Positions 33,154 to 41,621 of a stretch of DNA of 64,000 nucleotides are shown in pieces. Source of the DNA: Sporosarcina sp. FSL K6-1508. GTDB taxonomy: Bacteria > Bacillota > Bacilli > Bacillales_A > Planococcaceae. The notes under the pieces are model-generated. The model ran no database searches. It worked only from the letters and a program-made list of their open reading frames with translations, and was not told where the DNA came from. The position numbers and the translations under genes are program-made. The first letter of the stretch is position 1. Each line of letters starts with the position of its first letter. Location: NCBI RefSeq assembly GCF_038007465.1, contig NZ_JBBOXF010000001.1, forward strand, positions 1,080,501 through 1,144,500, written 5' to 3'.

Positions 33154-34140
33154 ATGAAGAAGTTAATTACAGCTATGGATGTTGCAAAACGTGCGGGGGT
33201 ATCTCAGTCATCCGTGTCCAGGGTTTACTTTGAAGGTGCAACGGTATCTGCAAAAACTAGGGAAAAAGTTCTAGCAGCGGCGGAAGAATTAGGCTATCGG
33301 CCGAATGAGTTTGCGAGAGGTTTAATCACAAATCGGACGAAAATTATTGGTTTGGTCATGAAAGGTGTTCAGAATCCTTTCTATCCACAAGTTTTAAAAC
33401 AATTTACAACGACTTTTAAAAGTTTGGGCTATAGCATTATGTTTGTACATACGAATAATGACGAAATACAAAAAGAGGATATTGATATCCTGTTAAATTA
33501 CAATGTTGCGGGTGTCATTATTACAGATGCATCGCTATCCTTGAACGCCATAGAAGACTTTAAAAAATATAAAATTCCTTTAGTCCTTTTTAACAGAAAA
33601 ATAGCTAGTAATGATTTTTATTCAGTTTGCTGTAATAACGTAGATGCCAGTAAAGAAATTGCACAATTCCTGATTGAAAAAGGAAGTTCGACTATGGGCT
33701 ATATTTCAGGAAATCAAAATACCTCAACAAGCAAAGAAAGAGAACAAGGCTTCACTGAAATTTTGAAGAAACATAACATCTCTTTGAAAAAGTATGAATC
33801 AGATTATACCTATGAGGGCGGATATAAAATTGCACAGCAACTACTAAGCAAAAATACCATTCCAGATGCATTTTTTGTTGCAAACGATATTATGGCATTA
33901 GGCGTGCTGGATGCTCTTCGTGAAAGTTCAATTACCATCCCGGCAGACACGAAAATAATTGGTTTTGACAATATTGAGATGGCTTCATGGCCGGCTTATA
34001 ATCTGACGACTTGGGTACAGCCGATTGATGAAATGGTCAATCAAACAGTGCTCTATTTGATGTCAGAAATAGAGGAATATACTGGTTTTGCTAAGAATTT
34101 AGAGGTGAATGGCGAATTAATTGAGCGTAAAACAACATAA
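33154..34140 (+). CDS. LacI-family transcriptional regulator
   Basis: Repressor of 328 residues. The N-terminal helix-turn-helix is AMDVAKRAGVSQSSVSRVYF followed by the hinge; residues 60 onward form a periplasmic-binding-like sugar-binding core (GLVMKGVQNPFYPQVLKQF, ANDIMALGVLDALRE, IIGFDNIEMASW). The effector cannot be told. ATG 33154 is 8 bases after AAAGGTG; the ATG at 33130 has no site. A perfect 18-base palindrome lies in the promoter of the next operon, only 50 bases after the stop, which makes that operon its obvious target. Confidence 0.9.
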   Translation: MKKLITAMDVAKRAGVSQSSVSRVYFEGATVSAKTREKVLAAAEELGYRPNEFARGLITNRTKIIGLVMKGVQNPFYPQVLKQFTTTFKSLGYSIMFVHTNNDEIQKEDIDILLNYNVAGVIITDASLSLNAIEDFKKYKIPLVLFNRKIASNDFYSVCCNNVDASKEIAQFLIEKGSSTMGYISGNQNTSTSKEREQGFTEILKKHNISLKKYESDYTYEGGYKIAQQLLSKNTIPDAFFVANDIMALGVLDALRESSITIPADTKIIGFDNIEMASWPAYNLTTWVQPIDEMVNQTVLYLMSEIEEYTGFAKNLEVNGELIERKTT

Positions 34141-34147
34141 ATAAAGG

Positions 34148-34176
34148 TTGACTTTCTAGAGTATTTACAATATTCT
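34148..34176 (+). promoter_or_regulatory. Sigma-A promoter of the HisD-like catabolic operon
   Basis: TTGACT at 34148-34153 and TATTCT at 34171-34176 are separated by exactly 17 bases. Confidence 0.75.
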
Positions 34177-34191
34177 TTTCCTACAACATGG

Positions 34192-34209
34192 TTTGCATAC
34201 GTATGCAAA
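34192..34209 (+). promoter_or_regulatory. LacI-type operator palindrome
   Basis: TTTGCATACGTATGCAAA is a perfect 18-base palindrome with a central CG, the usual form for LacI-family sites. It begins about 9 bases after the predicted transcription start and would block initiation when bound by the product of the divergent-adjacent upstream repressor gene. Confidence 0.82.
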
Positions 34210-34223
34210 GAGGAGGAAGTAAA

Positions 34224-35504
34224 ATGGTTAAAGTATTGAAAGCTGGTAAATCACAAGAAGAATTAACTAAAAACAGTCTTGAGGTATCAAAAATTGTAGC
34301 GAATGCTATACAGGAAATTGAGAATAGAGGGGACGAAGCGGTTCGAGAGTTCTCCGAGAAATTCGATAAATGGTCACCAGAATCATTCAAATTATCGGAA
34401 GAACAGATCAAAGCAATCGTAGCGCAGGTACCAGCTGAAGTGATTGAAGATATCAAGTTTGCGCAAAAGAACATTCGTGAATTTGCGGAAGCTCAGTTAG
34501 CGTCAATGAACGATGTAGAAGTAGAAAATATCCCGGGTGTTATTTTAGGCCATAAAAATATTCCTGTAAGCAGCGTCGGCTGTTATATCCCTGGTGGACG
34601 TTACCCTATGGTTGCTTCTGCTCATATGAGCGTGTTGACAGCAAAAGTTGCTGGTGTCAAACGTGTAATCGCTTGCACGCCGCCAATTAACGGTGAGATC
34701 CCGAATGCAACAATCACTGCAATGTACTTAGCGGGCGCGGATGAAATTTACTTGTTAGGCGGAATTCAGGCGATGGCTGCCATGGCGATTGGGACTGAAA
34801 CGATCCAATCCGTCGATATGATTGTCGGTCCTGGAAACGCTTTCGTAGCAGAAGCAAAAAGACAATTATTTGGTCGCGTAGGAATTGATTTGTTTGCAGG
34901 ACCTACTGAAACATTAGTCGTTGCGGATGAAACAGCAGATGCAGAAATGATTGCTACGGATATTCTTGGGCAAGGTGAACACGGACCCACATCTCCGGGA
35001 GCTTTAATCACAACTTCGGAAAAACTTGCATACGAAACTGTAGAAGAAATTGAAAGGCAGCTTAAGGTGTTACCAACGGCTGACGTTGCACGTGTTTCAT
35101 GGGATGATTACGGTCAAATCCTGTTAGTGGATAGCATCGAAGAAGCGGTTGTAGAAGCTGACCGACTCGCATTTGAACACGTTGAGATCCTAACAGAAAA
35201 TCCAAATTACTTCTTAGAAAACATGACAAATTATGGTTGCCTATTCTTGGGGCCTGAAACAAACGTGGCATATGGCGACAAAGTAATTGGAACGAACCAT
35301 ACTTTACCGACAAAAGGTGCAGCCCGTTATACAGGCGGTCTATGGGTCGGTAAGTTTATCAAAACTGTAACCTATCAAAAAGTGACACCGGAAGCGAGTG
35401 CTTATATCGGTGAATATGCGGCGCGTCTCTGTCAATTGGAGAACTTTGCAGGTCATGCTGAACAAGCATTATTACGAGTAAGAAGGTACGGAAAGAAAGC
35501 GTAA
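34224..35504 (+). CDS. Histidinol dehydrogenase paralogue of a catabolic operon (HpsN-like possibility)
   Basis: NAD-dependent zinc alcohol dehydrogenase of the HisD fold, 426 residues. The metal and catalytic residues of HisD are kept: Gln and His in ILGQGEHGP, Glu-His in FEHVEI, Asp in AYGDKVIGTNHTLPT and the last His in NFAGHAEQ. NAD and substrate loops (GCYIPGGRYPM, IVGPGNAFVAEAKR) are also typical. No other histidine gene is near, while a LacI repressor, GntP permease and three dehydrogenases are, so biosynthesis of histidine is unlikely. HisD paralogues such as HpsN oxidise 2,3-dihydroxypropane-1-sulfonate; a related hydroxy acid or polyol is plausible here. ATG 34224 is 6 bases after AGAGGAGGA. 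Confidence 0.82.
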   Translation: MVKVLKAGKSQEELTKNSLEVSKIVANAIQEIENRGDEAVREFSEKFDKWSPESFKLSEEQIKAIVAQVPAEVIEDIKFAQKNIREFAEAQLASMNDVEVENIPGVILGHKNIPVSSVGCYIPGGRYPMVASAHMSVLTAKVAGVKRVIACTPPINGEIPNATITAMYLAGADEIYLLGGIQAMAAMAIGTETIQSVDMIVGPGNAFVAEAKRQLFGRVGIDLFAGPTETLVVADETADAEMIATDILGQGEHGPTSPGALITTSEKLAYETVEEIERQLKVLPTADVARVSWDDYGQILLVDSIEEAVVEADRLAFEHVEILTENPNYFLENMTNYGCLFLGPETNVAYGDKVIGTNHTLPTKGAARYTGGLWVGKFIKTVTYQKVTPEASAYIGEYAARLCQLENFAGHAEQALLRVRRYGKKA

Positions 35505-35535
35505 TTTCTTTTCTGCAGAGGGGGTAGGCGATTCG

Positions 35536-36849
35536 ATGTTAGGGATGATAGGGTTATTTGGGGGACTAGCATTACTGATTTATTTGACGATGAAAGGTAT
35601 GAACCTGCTGATAGCGGCTCCGCTGTCAGCATTGGTTGTAGCATTATTAAGTGGCCTTCCCTTATTTCCGGGAGTACCGGATGAAGGGATAGCTAACTAT
35701 GTGACGAACTATATGGGCGGTTTTTCAAGTTTCATTGGCTCATGGTATTTAATGTTCTTAACTGGAGCGATTTTTGGTAAAGTTATGGAAGATAGCGGTG
35801 CAGCTGAAAGTGTTTCGAAATGGATTGTAGGCAAGCTTGGTATGAAGCGGGCAGCTCTTGCCGTTGTAATAGCTTGTGCAATCCTGACGTACGGGGGAGT
35901 TAGTTTATTCGTCGTTGCATTTTCTGTTTATCCAATGGCTATTAGTTTGTTTAAAGAAGCAAACTTACCAAGAAGATTCATCCCAGCGACATTAGCTTTT
36001 GGATCAACGACATTTACAATGACTTCTGCAGGTTCTCCTGAAATTCAAAACTGGATTCCAATTGAGTTCCTCGGAACAACTGCGTATGCCGGATGGCAAG
36101 TAAGTATAATTGTAGCTGCATTTATGGCAATCTTCGGCTATTGGTGGCTGAAAAAAATGATTTCAAAAGCGTTAGCAAAAGGCGAACATTTTGTTGATAG
36201 AGAAACGGATCATCATGAGGTTCGGGAGAATTTACCGAATCCGTTGTTAAGTGTAATTCCCTTACTTGTTGTGTTGATCATCTCGTTTATATTCCATAAC
36301 TCCTTGGGGACATCTGCGTTAATCGTTGCCCTTACAAGTGGTGTGATTGCAACGTATGTAATCAACAGAAAGTATTTCTCGAACTTTGGGAAAGCGGTTT
36401 CAGAAGGGACAATGGGTGCAGTTATTGCAATTGCCAATACAGCCGCGGTTGTTGGATTTGGCGGAGTCATAAAAGCAACGCCCGCGTTTGGTGATGCTGT
36501 TAGTTTTATGACGGCTATTCCCGGGAGTCCGCTGATAGGTGGAGGACTTGCAGTAGCAGTTATTGCAGGTTTAACAGGATCATCTTCTGGGGGACAGGCA
36601 ATTGCTTTACCGTTGCTTGCACCGCATTACTTAGATTTAGGTGTCGATCCGGATGCGTTACACCGTGTTGTCGCGATTTCTTCAGGCTCCCTGGATTCAT
36701 TGCCGCAAGGCGGTTATGTTGTAACAACAATCCGCTCAATTGCTGGTGAAACGCATAAGGATGCTTATCCTGCGTTTGGTGCATTAACAGTCATTGTGCC
36801 ATTATTAGGTGTCATATTGGCTGTCGTATTATTCTCATTAGGACTTTAA
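35536..36849 (+). CDS. GntP-family permease
   Basis: Proton-coupled permease of 437 residues with about twelve helices. GGFSSFIGSWYLMFLTGAIFGKVMEDSGAAES and GSSSGGQAIALPLLAPHYL lie in the conserved substrate region of the GntP superfamily (gluconate, 3-hydroxybutyrate, serine and related hydroxy acids). GAGGGGG precedes ATG 35536 and the gene follows the HisD-like gene by 31 bases. It presumably imports the compound that the operon degrades. A hairpin terminator follows it. Confidence 0.85.
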   Translation: MLGMIGLFGGLALLIYLTMKGMNLLIAAPLSALVVALLSGLPLFPGVPDEGIANYVTNYMGGFSSFIGSWYLMFLTGAIFGKVMEDSGAAESVSKWIVGKLGMKRAALAVVIACAILTYGGVSLFVVAFSVYPMAISLFKEANLPRRFIPATLAFGSTTFTMTSAGSPEIQNWIPIEFLGTTAYAGWQVSIIVAAFMAIFGYWWLKKMISKALAKGEHFVDRETDHHEVRENLPNPLLSVIPLLVVLIISFIFHNSLGTSALIVALTSGVIATYVINRKYFSNFGKAVSEGTMGAVIAIANTAAVVGFGGVIKATPAFGDAVSFMTAIPGSPLIGGGLAVAVIAGLTGSSSGGQAIALPLLAPHYLDLGVDPDALHRVVAISSGSLDSLPQGGYVVTTIRSIAGETHKDAYPAFGALTVIVPLLGVILAVVLFSLGL

Positions 36850-36856
36850 TTAATAA

Positions 36857-36899
36857 ATACCCAACAAGCTATTCAATCTATAGTTTGTTGGGTATTTTA
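36857..36899 (+). terminator. Terminator-like hairpin inside the catabolic cluster
   Basis: AATACCCAACAA pairs with TTTGTTGGGTATT and runs into TTAT. It lies after the permease gene and 28 bases before the 3HCDH gene, so it may lower the transcription of the last three genes. Confidence 0.7.
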
Positions 36900-36926
36900 T
36901 CATCTGAAAAGTGGAGGTTATGCGGT

Positions 36927-37859
36927 ATGGAAAAACTATCAATCATCGGTTGTGGCACGATGGGACATTCAATTGCGTTATCAGCGGCGTGGGCAGGGAT
37001 TGAAGTCCAAGTATACGGGATGAACGAACAAGACCTTGAGACAGCGGACAAAGGGCTTCACAATAAATTAACAGTGATGATACATAATGAATTGATTAGT
37101 GAAGTAGAAGGTGAAGAAATACGCAGACGCATTGCGTTTTCAACTTCATTGGAAAAAGTCGTAAAAGAGGCTACTTTTATAATTGAAGTAATACCAGAGA
37201 ACATTCAAATGAAGCGTGAATTGTATAAAGAAATTGAAGAGATGTGCAGTAACAATACTGTTCTTGCGAGTAATACATCAGGGTTCGCGCCAACAGCTTT
37301 AGCGGAAGGAACAGAATACCCGAATCGGTTTATCGTTACACACTTTTGGAATCCAGGACATTTAATACCCCTTGTCGAAGTCGTTAAAGGGGAGAAAACT
37401 GATCAGGAAACAATTGAGCGGACTATGAATTTATTGAACGAAATGAATAAAAAACCGATCTTGATAAACAAAGAAGTTCCAGGATTTATCGGGAACCGGC
37501 TGCAGTATGCCTTATTCCGTGAGGCACAATCGCTGCTCGATGAAGGTGTTGCGACGAAAGAAGACATCGATGCAGCTGTGACATATAGCATTGGGAGACG
37601 CTTACCGATAACGGGACCGCTAATGACTGCAGATATGGGAGGCCTTGACGTTTTCGCTGCGATTTCAAATTACTTGTTTGAAGATCTTAGCAATGAAAAC
37701 AAGTCGGGAACTCACTTATCGAACTTGGTAGAACAAAAGAAGTTCGGTGATAAGAGTGGTGAAGGATTCTATAAGTGGGATCAAGAAACTTCTGAAACAC
37801 GGAATGCTGAGCGGGAGAAAACGCTTATTCACTTCCTAAAAAACGATCGAAAAGAGTAG
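36927..37859 (+). CDS. 3-hydroxyacyl-CoA dehydrogenase-family protein
   Basis: NAD-dependent dehydrogenase of 310 residues. The N-terminal Rossmann loop is IIGCGTMGHSIALSAAWAG; NTSGFAPTALAEG and VTHFWNPGHLIPLVEVV (with the catalytic histidine of HFWNP) are diagnostic; the C-terminal 3HCDH domain starts near 185 (FIGNRLQYALFREAQSLLDEG). The length without a second repeat is that of L-carnitine dehydrogenase, L-gulonate 3-dehydrogenase or 3-hydroxybutyryl-CoA dehydrogenase; the substrate is undecided. GTGGAGG precedes ATG 36927; a longer frame from 36885 runs through the hairpin and is rejected. Probably acts with the HisD-like enzyme and the SDRs. Confidence 0.85.
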   Translation: MEKLSIIGCGTMGHSIALSAAWAGIEVQVYGMNEQDLETADKGLHNKLTVMIHNELISEVEGEEIRRRIAFSTSLEKVVKEATFIIEVIPENIQMKRELYKEIEEMCSNNTVLASNTSGFAPTALAEGTEYPNRFIVTHFWNPGHLIPLVEVVKGEKTDQETIERTMNLLNEMNKKPILINKEVPGFIGNRLQYALFREAQSLLDEGVATKEDIDAAVTYSIGRRLPITGPLMTADMGGLDVFAAISNYLFEDLSNENKSGTHLSNLVEQKKFGDKSGEGFYKWDQETSETRNAEREKTLIHFLKNDRKE

Positions 37860-37870
37860 GAGATGCTAAC

Positions 37871-38635
37871 ATGAAACCATACTTTTCAGATTTGGAAAAC
37901 AAAACGGTTATCGTAACTGGCGGAAGTAAGGGGATTGGAAAAGAGATTGCGCGCACTTTCGCCGAACTGAAAGCAAATGTCGTTATCGTGGGCCGGGATG
38001 AAAATACGCTGCATAAAACGCTAGTAGAATTACAACAATACAATCCGAAGTGCAAATCGTTTCAAGCGGATTTAAAAGATACCGGGCAGGTGCGGGCGAT
38101 GGTGGATGAGACAGCAGCCCACTTTGGAACGGTTGATGTATTAGTGAACAATGCAGGCGTGAATATAGCCAAACCGGCGCTAGAAGTGACAGAAGATGAT
38201 TGGGATCAAGTACTGGATACGAATTTAAAAGCTACGTTCTTTTGTAGCCAGGCAGCCGCTAGCTATATGATTCCGCAGGGCAGCGGGAAAATCATTAATA
38301 TCGTTTCCCAAATGGCATTCGTTGGCTACTATAAAAGGGCGGCCTATTGTGCAAGTAAAGGTGGAGCGGTTCAACTGACAAAAGCGTTGGCGGTTGAGTG
38401 GGCGCAAAGCGGAATTAATGTAAATGCTGTTGCTCCAACGTTTATTGAAACAGAATTGACGACTAAAATGTTTGAAGAAGAAGCATTTAAAAAAGACGTG
38501 GAAAGTCGAATTCTATTAGGAAAACTGCCTCAACCACGAGATATTTCGGGAGCTGTTCTTTACTTGGCTTCGGATCTATCGAACTTTGTGACGGGAGAAA
38601 CAATCAAGGTGGACGGTGGATGGACGGCAATTTAA
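37871..38635 (+). CDS. Short-chain dehydrogenase/reductase
   Basis: SDR of 254 residues. TGGSKGIG (17-24) binds NAD(P), NNAG near 95 is the structural motif, and Ser...Tyr159-x-x-x-Lys163 (YCASK) is the catalytic set. The C-terminus ends VTGETIKVDGGWTAI, usual for the classical family. Starts 11 bases after the 3HCDH gene. Reaction unknown; it could oxidise a secondary alcohol of the substrate or its product. Confidence 0.85.
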   Translation: MKPYFSDLENKTVIVTGGSKGIGKEIARTFAELKANVVIVGRDENTLHKTLVELQQYNPKCKSFQADLKDTGQVRAMVDETAAHFGTVDVLVNNAGVNIAKPALEVTEDDWDQVLDTNLKATFFCSQAAASYMIPQGSGKIINIVSQMAFVGYYKRAAYCASKGGAVQLTKALAVEWAQSGINVNAVAPTFIETELTTKMFEEEAFKKDVESRILLGKLPQPRDISGAVLYLASDLSNFVTGETIKVDGGWTAI

Positions 38636-38656
38636 ACGGGAAAGGTGGCAAACGAA

Positions 38657-39424
38657 ATGATACAAGATCAAGTATTATTTATAACCGGAGCGGCGCGAGG
38701 GATCGGGTTTGATATTGCAAAAGCATTTTCTGACGCGGGTGCCAAAGTCGTCATCTCGGATTTAACGCAACAAGCAATCGATGAAGCGGTTTCCCAATTC
38801 GGAAAAAATGTTGAAGGAGTCGTCTGTGATGTAACAAAAGAAGAGGATATTAAAAAGGCGATTGAATTCACGTTGGATAAGTTTGGACGAATTGACATCC
38901 TCGTTAATAATGCGGGAATGCAACATGTATCATTTATCGAAGATTTCCCTACTGAAAAGTTTGAACTGCTTGTGAAAATAATGTTGACGGCACCATTTAT
39001 AGCCATCAAACATGCACTGCCTCATATGAAGAAACAACAATTCGGAAGAATTATTAACATGGCTTCTATTAATGGTATGATTGGATTTGCTGGAAAAGCC
39101 GCCTATAACTCAGCAAAACATGGTGTGATTGGTTTAACGAAAGTGGCAGCTCTCGAATCAGCTGCTGATGGAATTACAGTCAATGCAATTTGTCCTGGTT
39201 ATGTGGATACGCCATTAGTGAGAAACCAGTTTGCAGATCTGGCGAAAACAAGGAATATTGAAGTTGAACAAGTTTTGGAGGAAGTCTTATATCCACTAGT
39301 TCCTCAAAAAAGATTGCTTGATGTGAAGGAGATAACGGATTTAGCATTGTATATTGCAAGTGACTCAGCGAAAGGGATGACTGGACAAGCCATTATTTTG
39401 GATGGCGGTTACACCGCTCAGTGA
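38657..39424 (+). CDS. SDR similar to D-3-hydroxybutyrate dehydrogenase
   Basis: SDR of 255 residues with TGAARGIG near the N-terminus, NNAG, and Tyr150-x-x-x-Lys154 (YNSAK). The stretches NAGMQHVSFIEDFPTEKFEL and VNAICPGYVDTPLVRNQ closely resemble those of D-3-hydroxybutyrate dehydrogenases, which turn 3-hydroxybutyrate into acetoacetate. ATG 38657 is 8 bases from AAAGGTGG; GTG 38645 lies in that site. With a GntP permease, 3-hydroxybutyrate or a derivative such as a carnitine or hydroxy-acid breakdown product is a candidate substrate (inference). Confidence 0.85.
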   Translation: MIQDQVLFITGAARGIGFDIAKAFSDAGAKVVISDLTQQAIDEAVSQFGKNVEGVVCDVTKEEDIKKAIEFTLDKFGRIDILVNNAGMQHVSFIEDFPTEKFELLVKIMLTAPFIAIKHALPHMKKQQFGRIINMASINGMIGFAGKAAYNSAKHGVIGLTKVAALESAADGITVNAICPGYVDTPLVRNQFADLAKTRNIEVEQVLEEVLYPLVPQKRLLDVKEITDLALYIASDSAKGMTGQAIILDGGYTAQ

Positions 39425-39443
39425 AATCGTTTTTGTTTAATAG

Positions 39444-39490
39444 TGTCGTCCCTTAAGTTGAATTATTGACTGATGGGATGGCTTTTTATT
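39444..39490 (+). terminator. Terminator of the catabolic cluster
   Basis: GTCGTCCC pairs with GGGATGGC (two G-T pairs) and is followed by TTTTTATTTT. Confidence 0.7.
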
Positions 39491-39733
39491 TTAATTGGTG
39501 AGGATAATAAATTAATTTCTAATGAACCTGTCAATCCTTGTCGAACGAATATAAAGTCTAGTAGTTGAAATAATTTATATAGTCTGACAGAATGGGTGGA
39601 CAAGCTTCTTTTTATTTTTGAATTGTTGTAAGCGTATACATTACTTTATTTTTGGTAGAGGTGCATACGGCAGAAGTTTGCGACGTATAGTGGCATTGCG
39701 TGAAAAATACAACTCACGGGGAGGAATGGAAAA
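39491..39733 (+). promoter_or_regulatory. AT-rich upstream region of the aldehyde dehydrogenase gene with a cre-like site
   Basis: TGTAAGCGTATACA at 39627-39640 matches the catabolite-responsive element TGWAANCGNTNWCA at all but one position, so CcpA control is possible. No convincing -35/-10 pair was found. The rest is AT-rich without a gene. Confidence 0.45.
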
Positions 39734-41275
39734 ATGGTACAAGCAGTAGAAAATCAAATTTATGCATTTCCGAATACAGAAGGTGCGAAAGTAAACTTCA
39801 AGGAACGCTATGATAATTTTATCGGCGGAAAATGGACGGCGCCAGTTAAGGGAGAATACTTTGATAATGTAACACCGGTAACGGGCAAAGTATTTACAGA
39901 AGTGGCACGTTCAACTGCAGAGGATGTTGAACTCGCGCTGGATGCGGCACACGCTGCAAAAGATGCTTGGGGTAAAACATCTGTTACTGTACGTTCGAAT
40001 ACGTTGCTGAAAATTGCTGATCGCATCGAGCAAAACTTAGAGATGCTTGCTGTTGCTGAAACATGGGATAACGGTAAAGCAGTTCGTGAAACATTGAATG
40101 CTGATCTGCCGCTTGCCATTGACCATTTCCGCTATTTCGCTGGTGCAATCCGCGCGCAAGAAGGCGGAGTCAGTCAAATTGACGAAGATACAGTGGCGTA
40201 TCATTTCCATGAACCAATCGGTGTCGTTGGGCAAATCATTCCTTGGAATTTCCCGCTTCTAATGGCGGTGTGGAAGCTTGCGCCAGCTCTTGCTGCAGGA
40301 AACTGCGTCGTGCTGAAGCCTGCTGAGCAAACGCCCGCATCGATTCTAGTATTAGTTGAACTGATTGAAGACTTATTGCCGCCGGGTGTTCTGAATATCG
40401 TAAACGGTTTCGGTCTTGAAGCAGGGAAGCCGCTTGCATCAAGTCCGCGTATCGGAAAAATTGCGTTTACAGGCGAAACAACAACGGGACGTCTGATTAT
40501 GCAGTACGCTTCACAAAACGCAATTCCTGTAACACTTGAACTTGGCGGTAAATCGCCGAACATTTTCTTTGAAGATGTGATGGAAGCAGACGATGCATTC
40601 TTGGATAAAGCAGTAGAAGGCTTTGTCATGTTTGCGCTGAACCAAGGCGAAGTATGTACATGTCCTTCGCGTGCATTGATCCAAGAATCAATTTACGATA
40701 AATTCATGGAGCGCGCAATTGAACGCGTAAAAGCGATTAAAACAGGAAATCCGCTTGATCCGACAGTTATGATGGGTGCGCAAGCCTCTACTGAACAGCT
40801 TGAGAAAATCCTTTCTTATCTCGATATCGGGAAACAAGAAGGTGCGGAATGTTTAGTAGGCGGAGAACAAAACAACATGGAAGGCGAGTTGGAAGGCGGA
40901 TACTACGTCAAGCCGACTGTCTTTAAAGGCGACAATAAAATGCGGATTTTCCAAGAAGAAATTTTTGGCCCTGTTGTTTCCGTTACAACATTCAAAACGA
41001 AAGAAGAAGCGCTTGAAATTGCGAATGATACATTATATGGCTTAGGTTCTGCTGTTTGGACACGCGATATGAACACAGCATATCGTTTCGGTCGCGGAAT
41101 CCAAGCGGGACGTGTCTGGACAAACTGTTATCACATGTATCCGGCACATGCGGCATTCGGCGGGTACAAAGCTTCTGGTGTCGGTCGTGAAAACCACTTA
41201 ATGATGCTGGATCATTACCAGCAAACGAAAAACATGCTCGTTAGCTACAGTGAGAACAAACAAGGTTTCTTTTGA
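39734..41275 (+). CDS. NAD-dependent aldehyde dehydrogenase (acetaldehyde type)
   Basis: ALDH of 513 residues. GQIIPWNFPLLMAVWKLAPAL, the catalytic glutamate in TLELGGKSPNIF, and the nucleophile Cys308 in NQGEVCTCPSRAL define the family; a second cysteine (310) two residues on is characteristic of the AcoD/ExaC group that oxidises acetaldehyde. It stands before a DUF779 gene, a pairing commonly seen for this ALDH group. It could serve acetaldehyde formed by PhnX or ethanol oxidation. A GGGGAGGAATGG site precedes ATG 39734. A possible cre site lies about 100 bases upstream. Confidence 0.9.
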   Translation: MVQAVENQIYAFPNTEGAKVNFKERYDNFIGGKWTAPVKGEYFDNVTPVTGKVFTEVARSTAEDVELALDAAHAAKDAWGKTSVTVRSNTLLKIADRIEQNLEMLAVAETWDNGKAVRETLNADLPLAIDHFRYFAGAIRAQEGGVSQIDEDTVAYHFHEPIGVVGQIIPWNFPLLMAVWKLAPALAAGNCVVLKPAEQTPASILVLVELIEDLLPPGVLNIVNGFGLEAGKPLASSPRIGKIAFTGETTTGRLIMQYASQNAIPVTLELGGKSPNIFFEDVMEADDAFLDKAVEGFVMFALNQGEVCTCPSRALIQESIYDKFMERAIERVKAIKTGNPLDPTVMMGAQASTEQLEKILSYLDIGKQEGAECLVGGEQNNMEGELEGGYYVKPTVFKGDNKMRIFQEEIFGPVVSVTTFKTKEEALEIANDTLYGLGSAVWTRDMNTAYRFGRGIQAGRVWTNCYHMYPAHAAFGGYKASGVGRENHLMMLDHYQQTKNMLVSYSENKQGFF

Positions 41276-41615
41276 CTTCATTCAGTCGGGATTCAAACCT
41301 CGGCTGAATTGTGGATCTCAGACTAAGAACGCCGCGTCCTGCGGCAACAAGGAGGGATGCAGTTCAATCCCTCCCCTCTGAATGACCAACAGGGAGGAAT
41401 GAACTACAATTCCTCCTCGTTGGCCTAAAGCCTCCGGCGGATGTCACAGATTTTGAAAGGAGTTAAGGAAGGCAGTCTAAGTTCGCGACTTCCTGTCGCA
41501 ACGACTGCATGACCTACGAGGAAAGATGAAGTTCAATCTTTCCTCGTAGGCCTCAGGCTCAATTCAAAATCTGGACGCAATCACACCGAGGCGTGATTGA
41601 TACAAAAAGGAGGTC
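41276..41615 (+). repeat. Structured spacer: nested inverted repeats between aldehyde dehydrogenase and DUF779 genes
   Basis: Three hairpins have related loops: GGAGGGAT...ATCCCTCC (about 41351-41378), GGAGGAAT...ATTCCTCC (about 41394-41417) and CTACGAGGAAAGAT...ATCTTTCCTCGTAG (about 41514-41548). An outer pair CAGATTTTGAA (41447-41457) and TTCAAAATCTG (41562-41572) encloses the third. The segment ACTTCCTGTCGCAAC...CTGCATGACCTAC (41488-41516) resembles a segment in the 183-bp repeats at 59104-59471. No gene is present. The spacer would be in the mRNA if both genes are co-transcribed. Confidence 0.75.
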
Positions 41616-41621
41616 GTGCGG

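Noticed and set aside
34224..35504. Biosynthetic histidinol dehydrogenase (hisD)
   Set aside because: No other his gene is adjacent, and the gene is in a LacI-controlled cluster with a permease and three other dehydrogenases, so a catabolic paralogue is more likely.
36885..36926. N-terminal extension of the 3HCDH protein
   Set aside because: The extra codons run through a hairpin terminator, and GTGGAGG is placed for the ATG at 36927.
41276..41615. Insertion sequence between aldehyde dehydrogenase and DUF779 genes
   Set aside because: The spacer has nested hairpins but no transposase frame and no clear target-site duplication; it is reported as a structured repeat instead.
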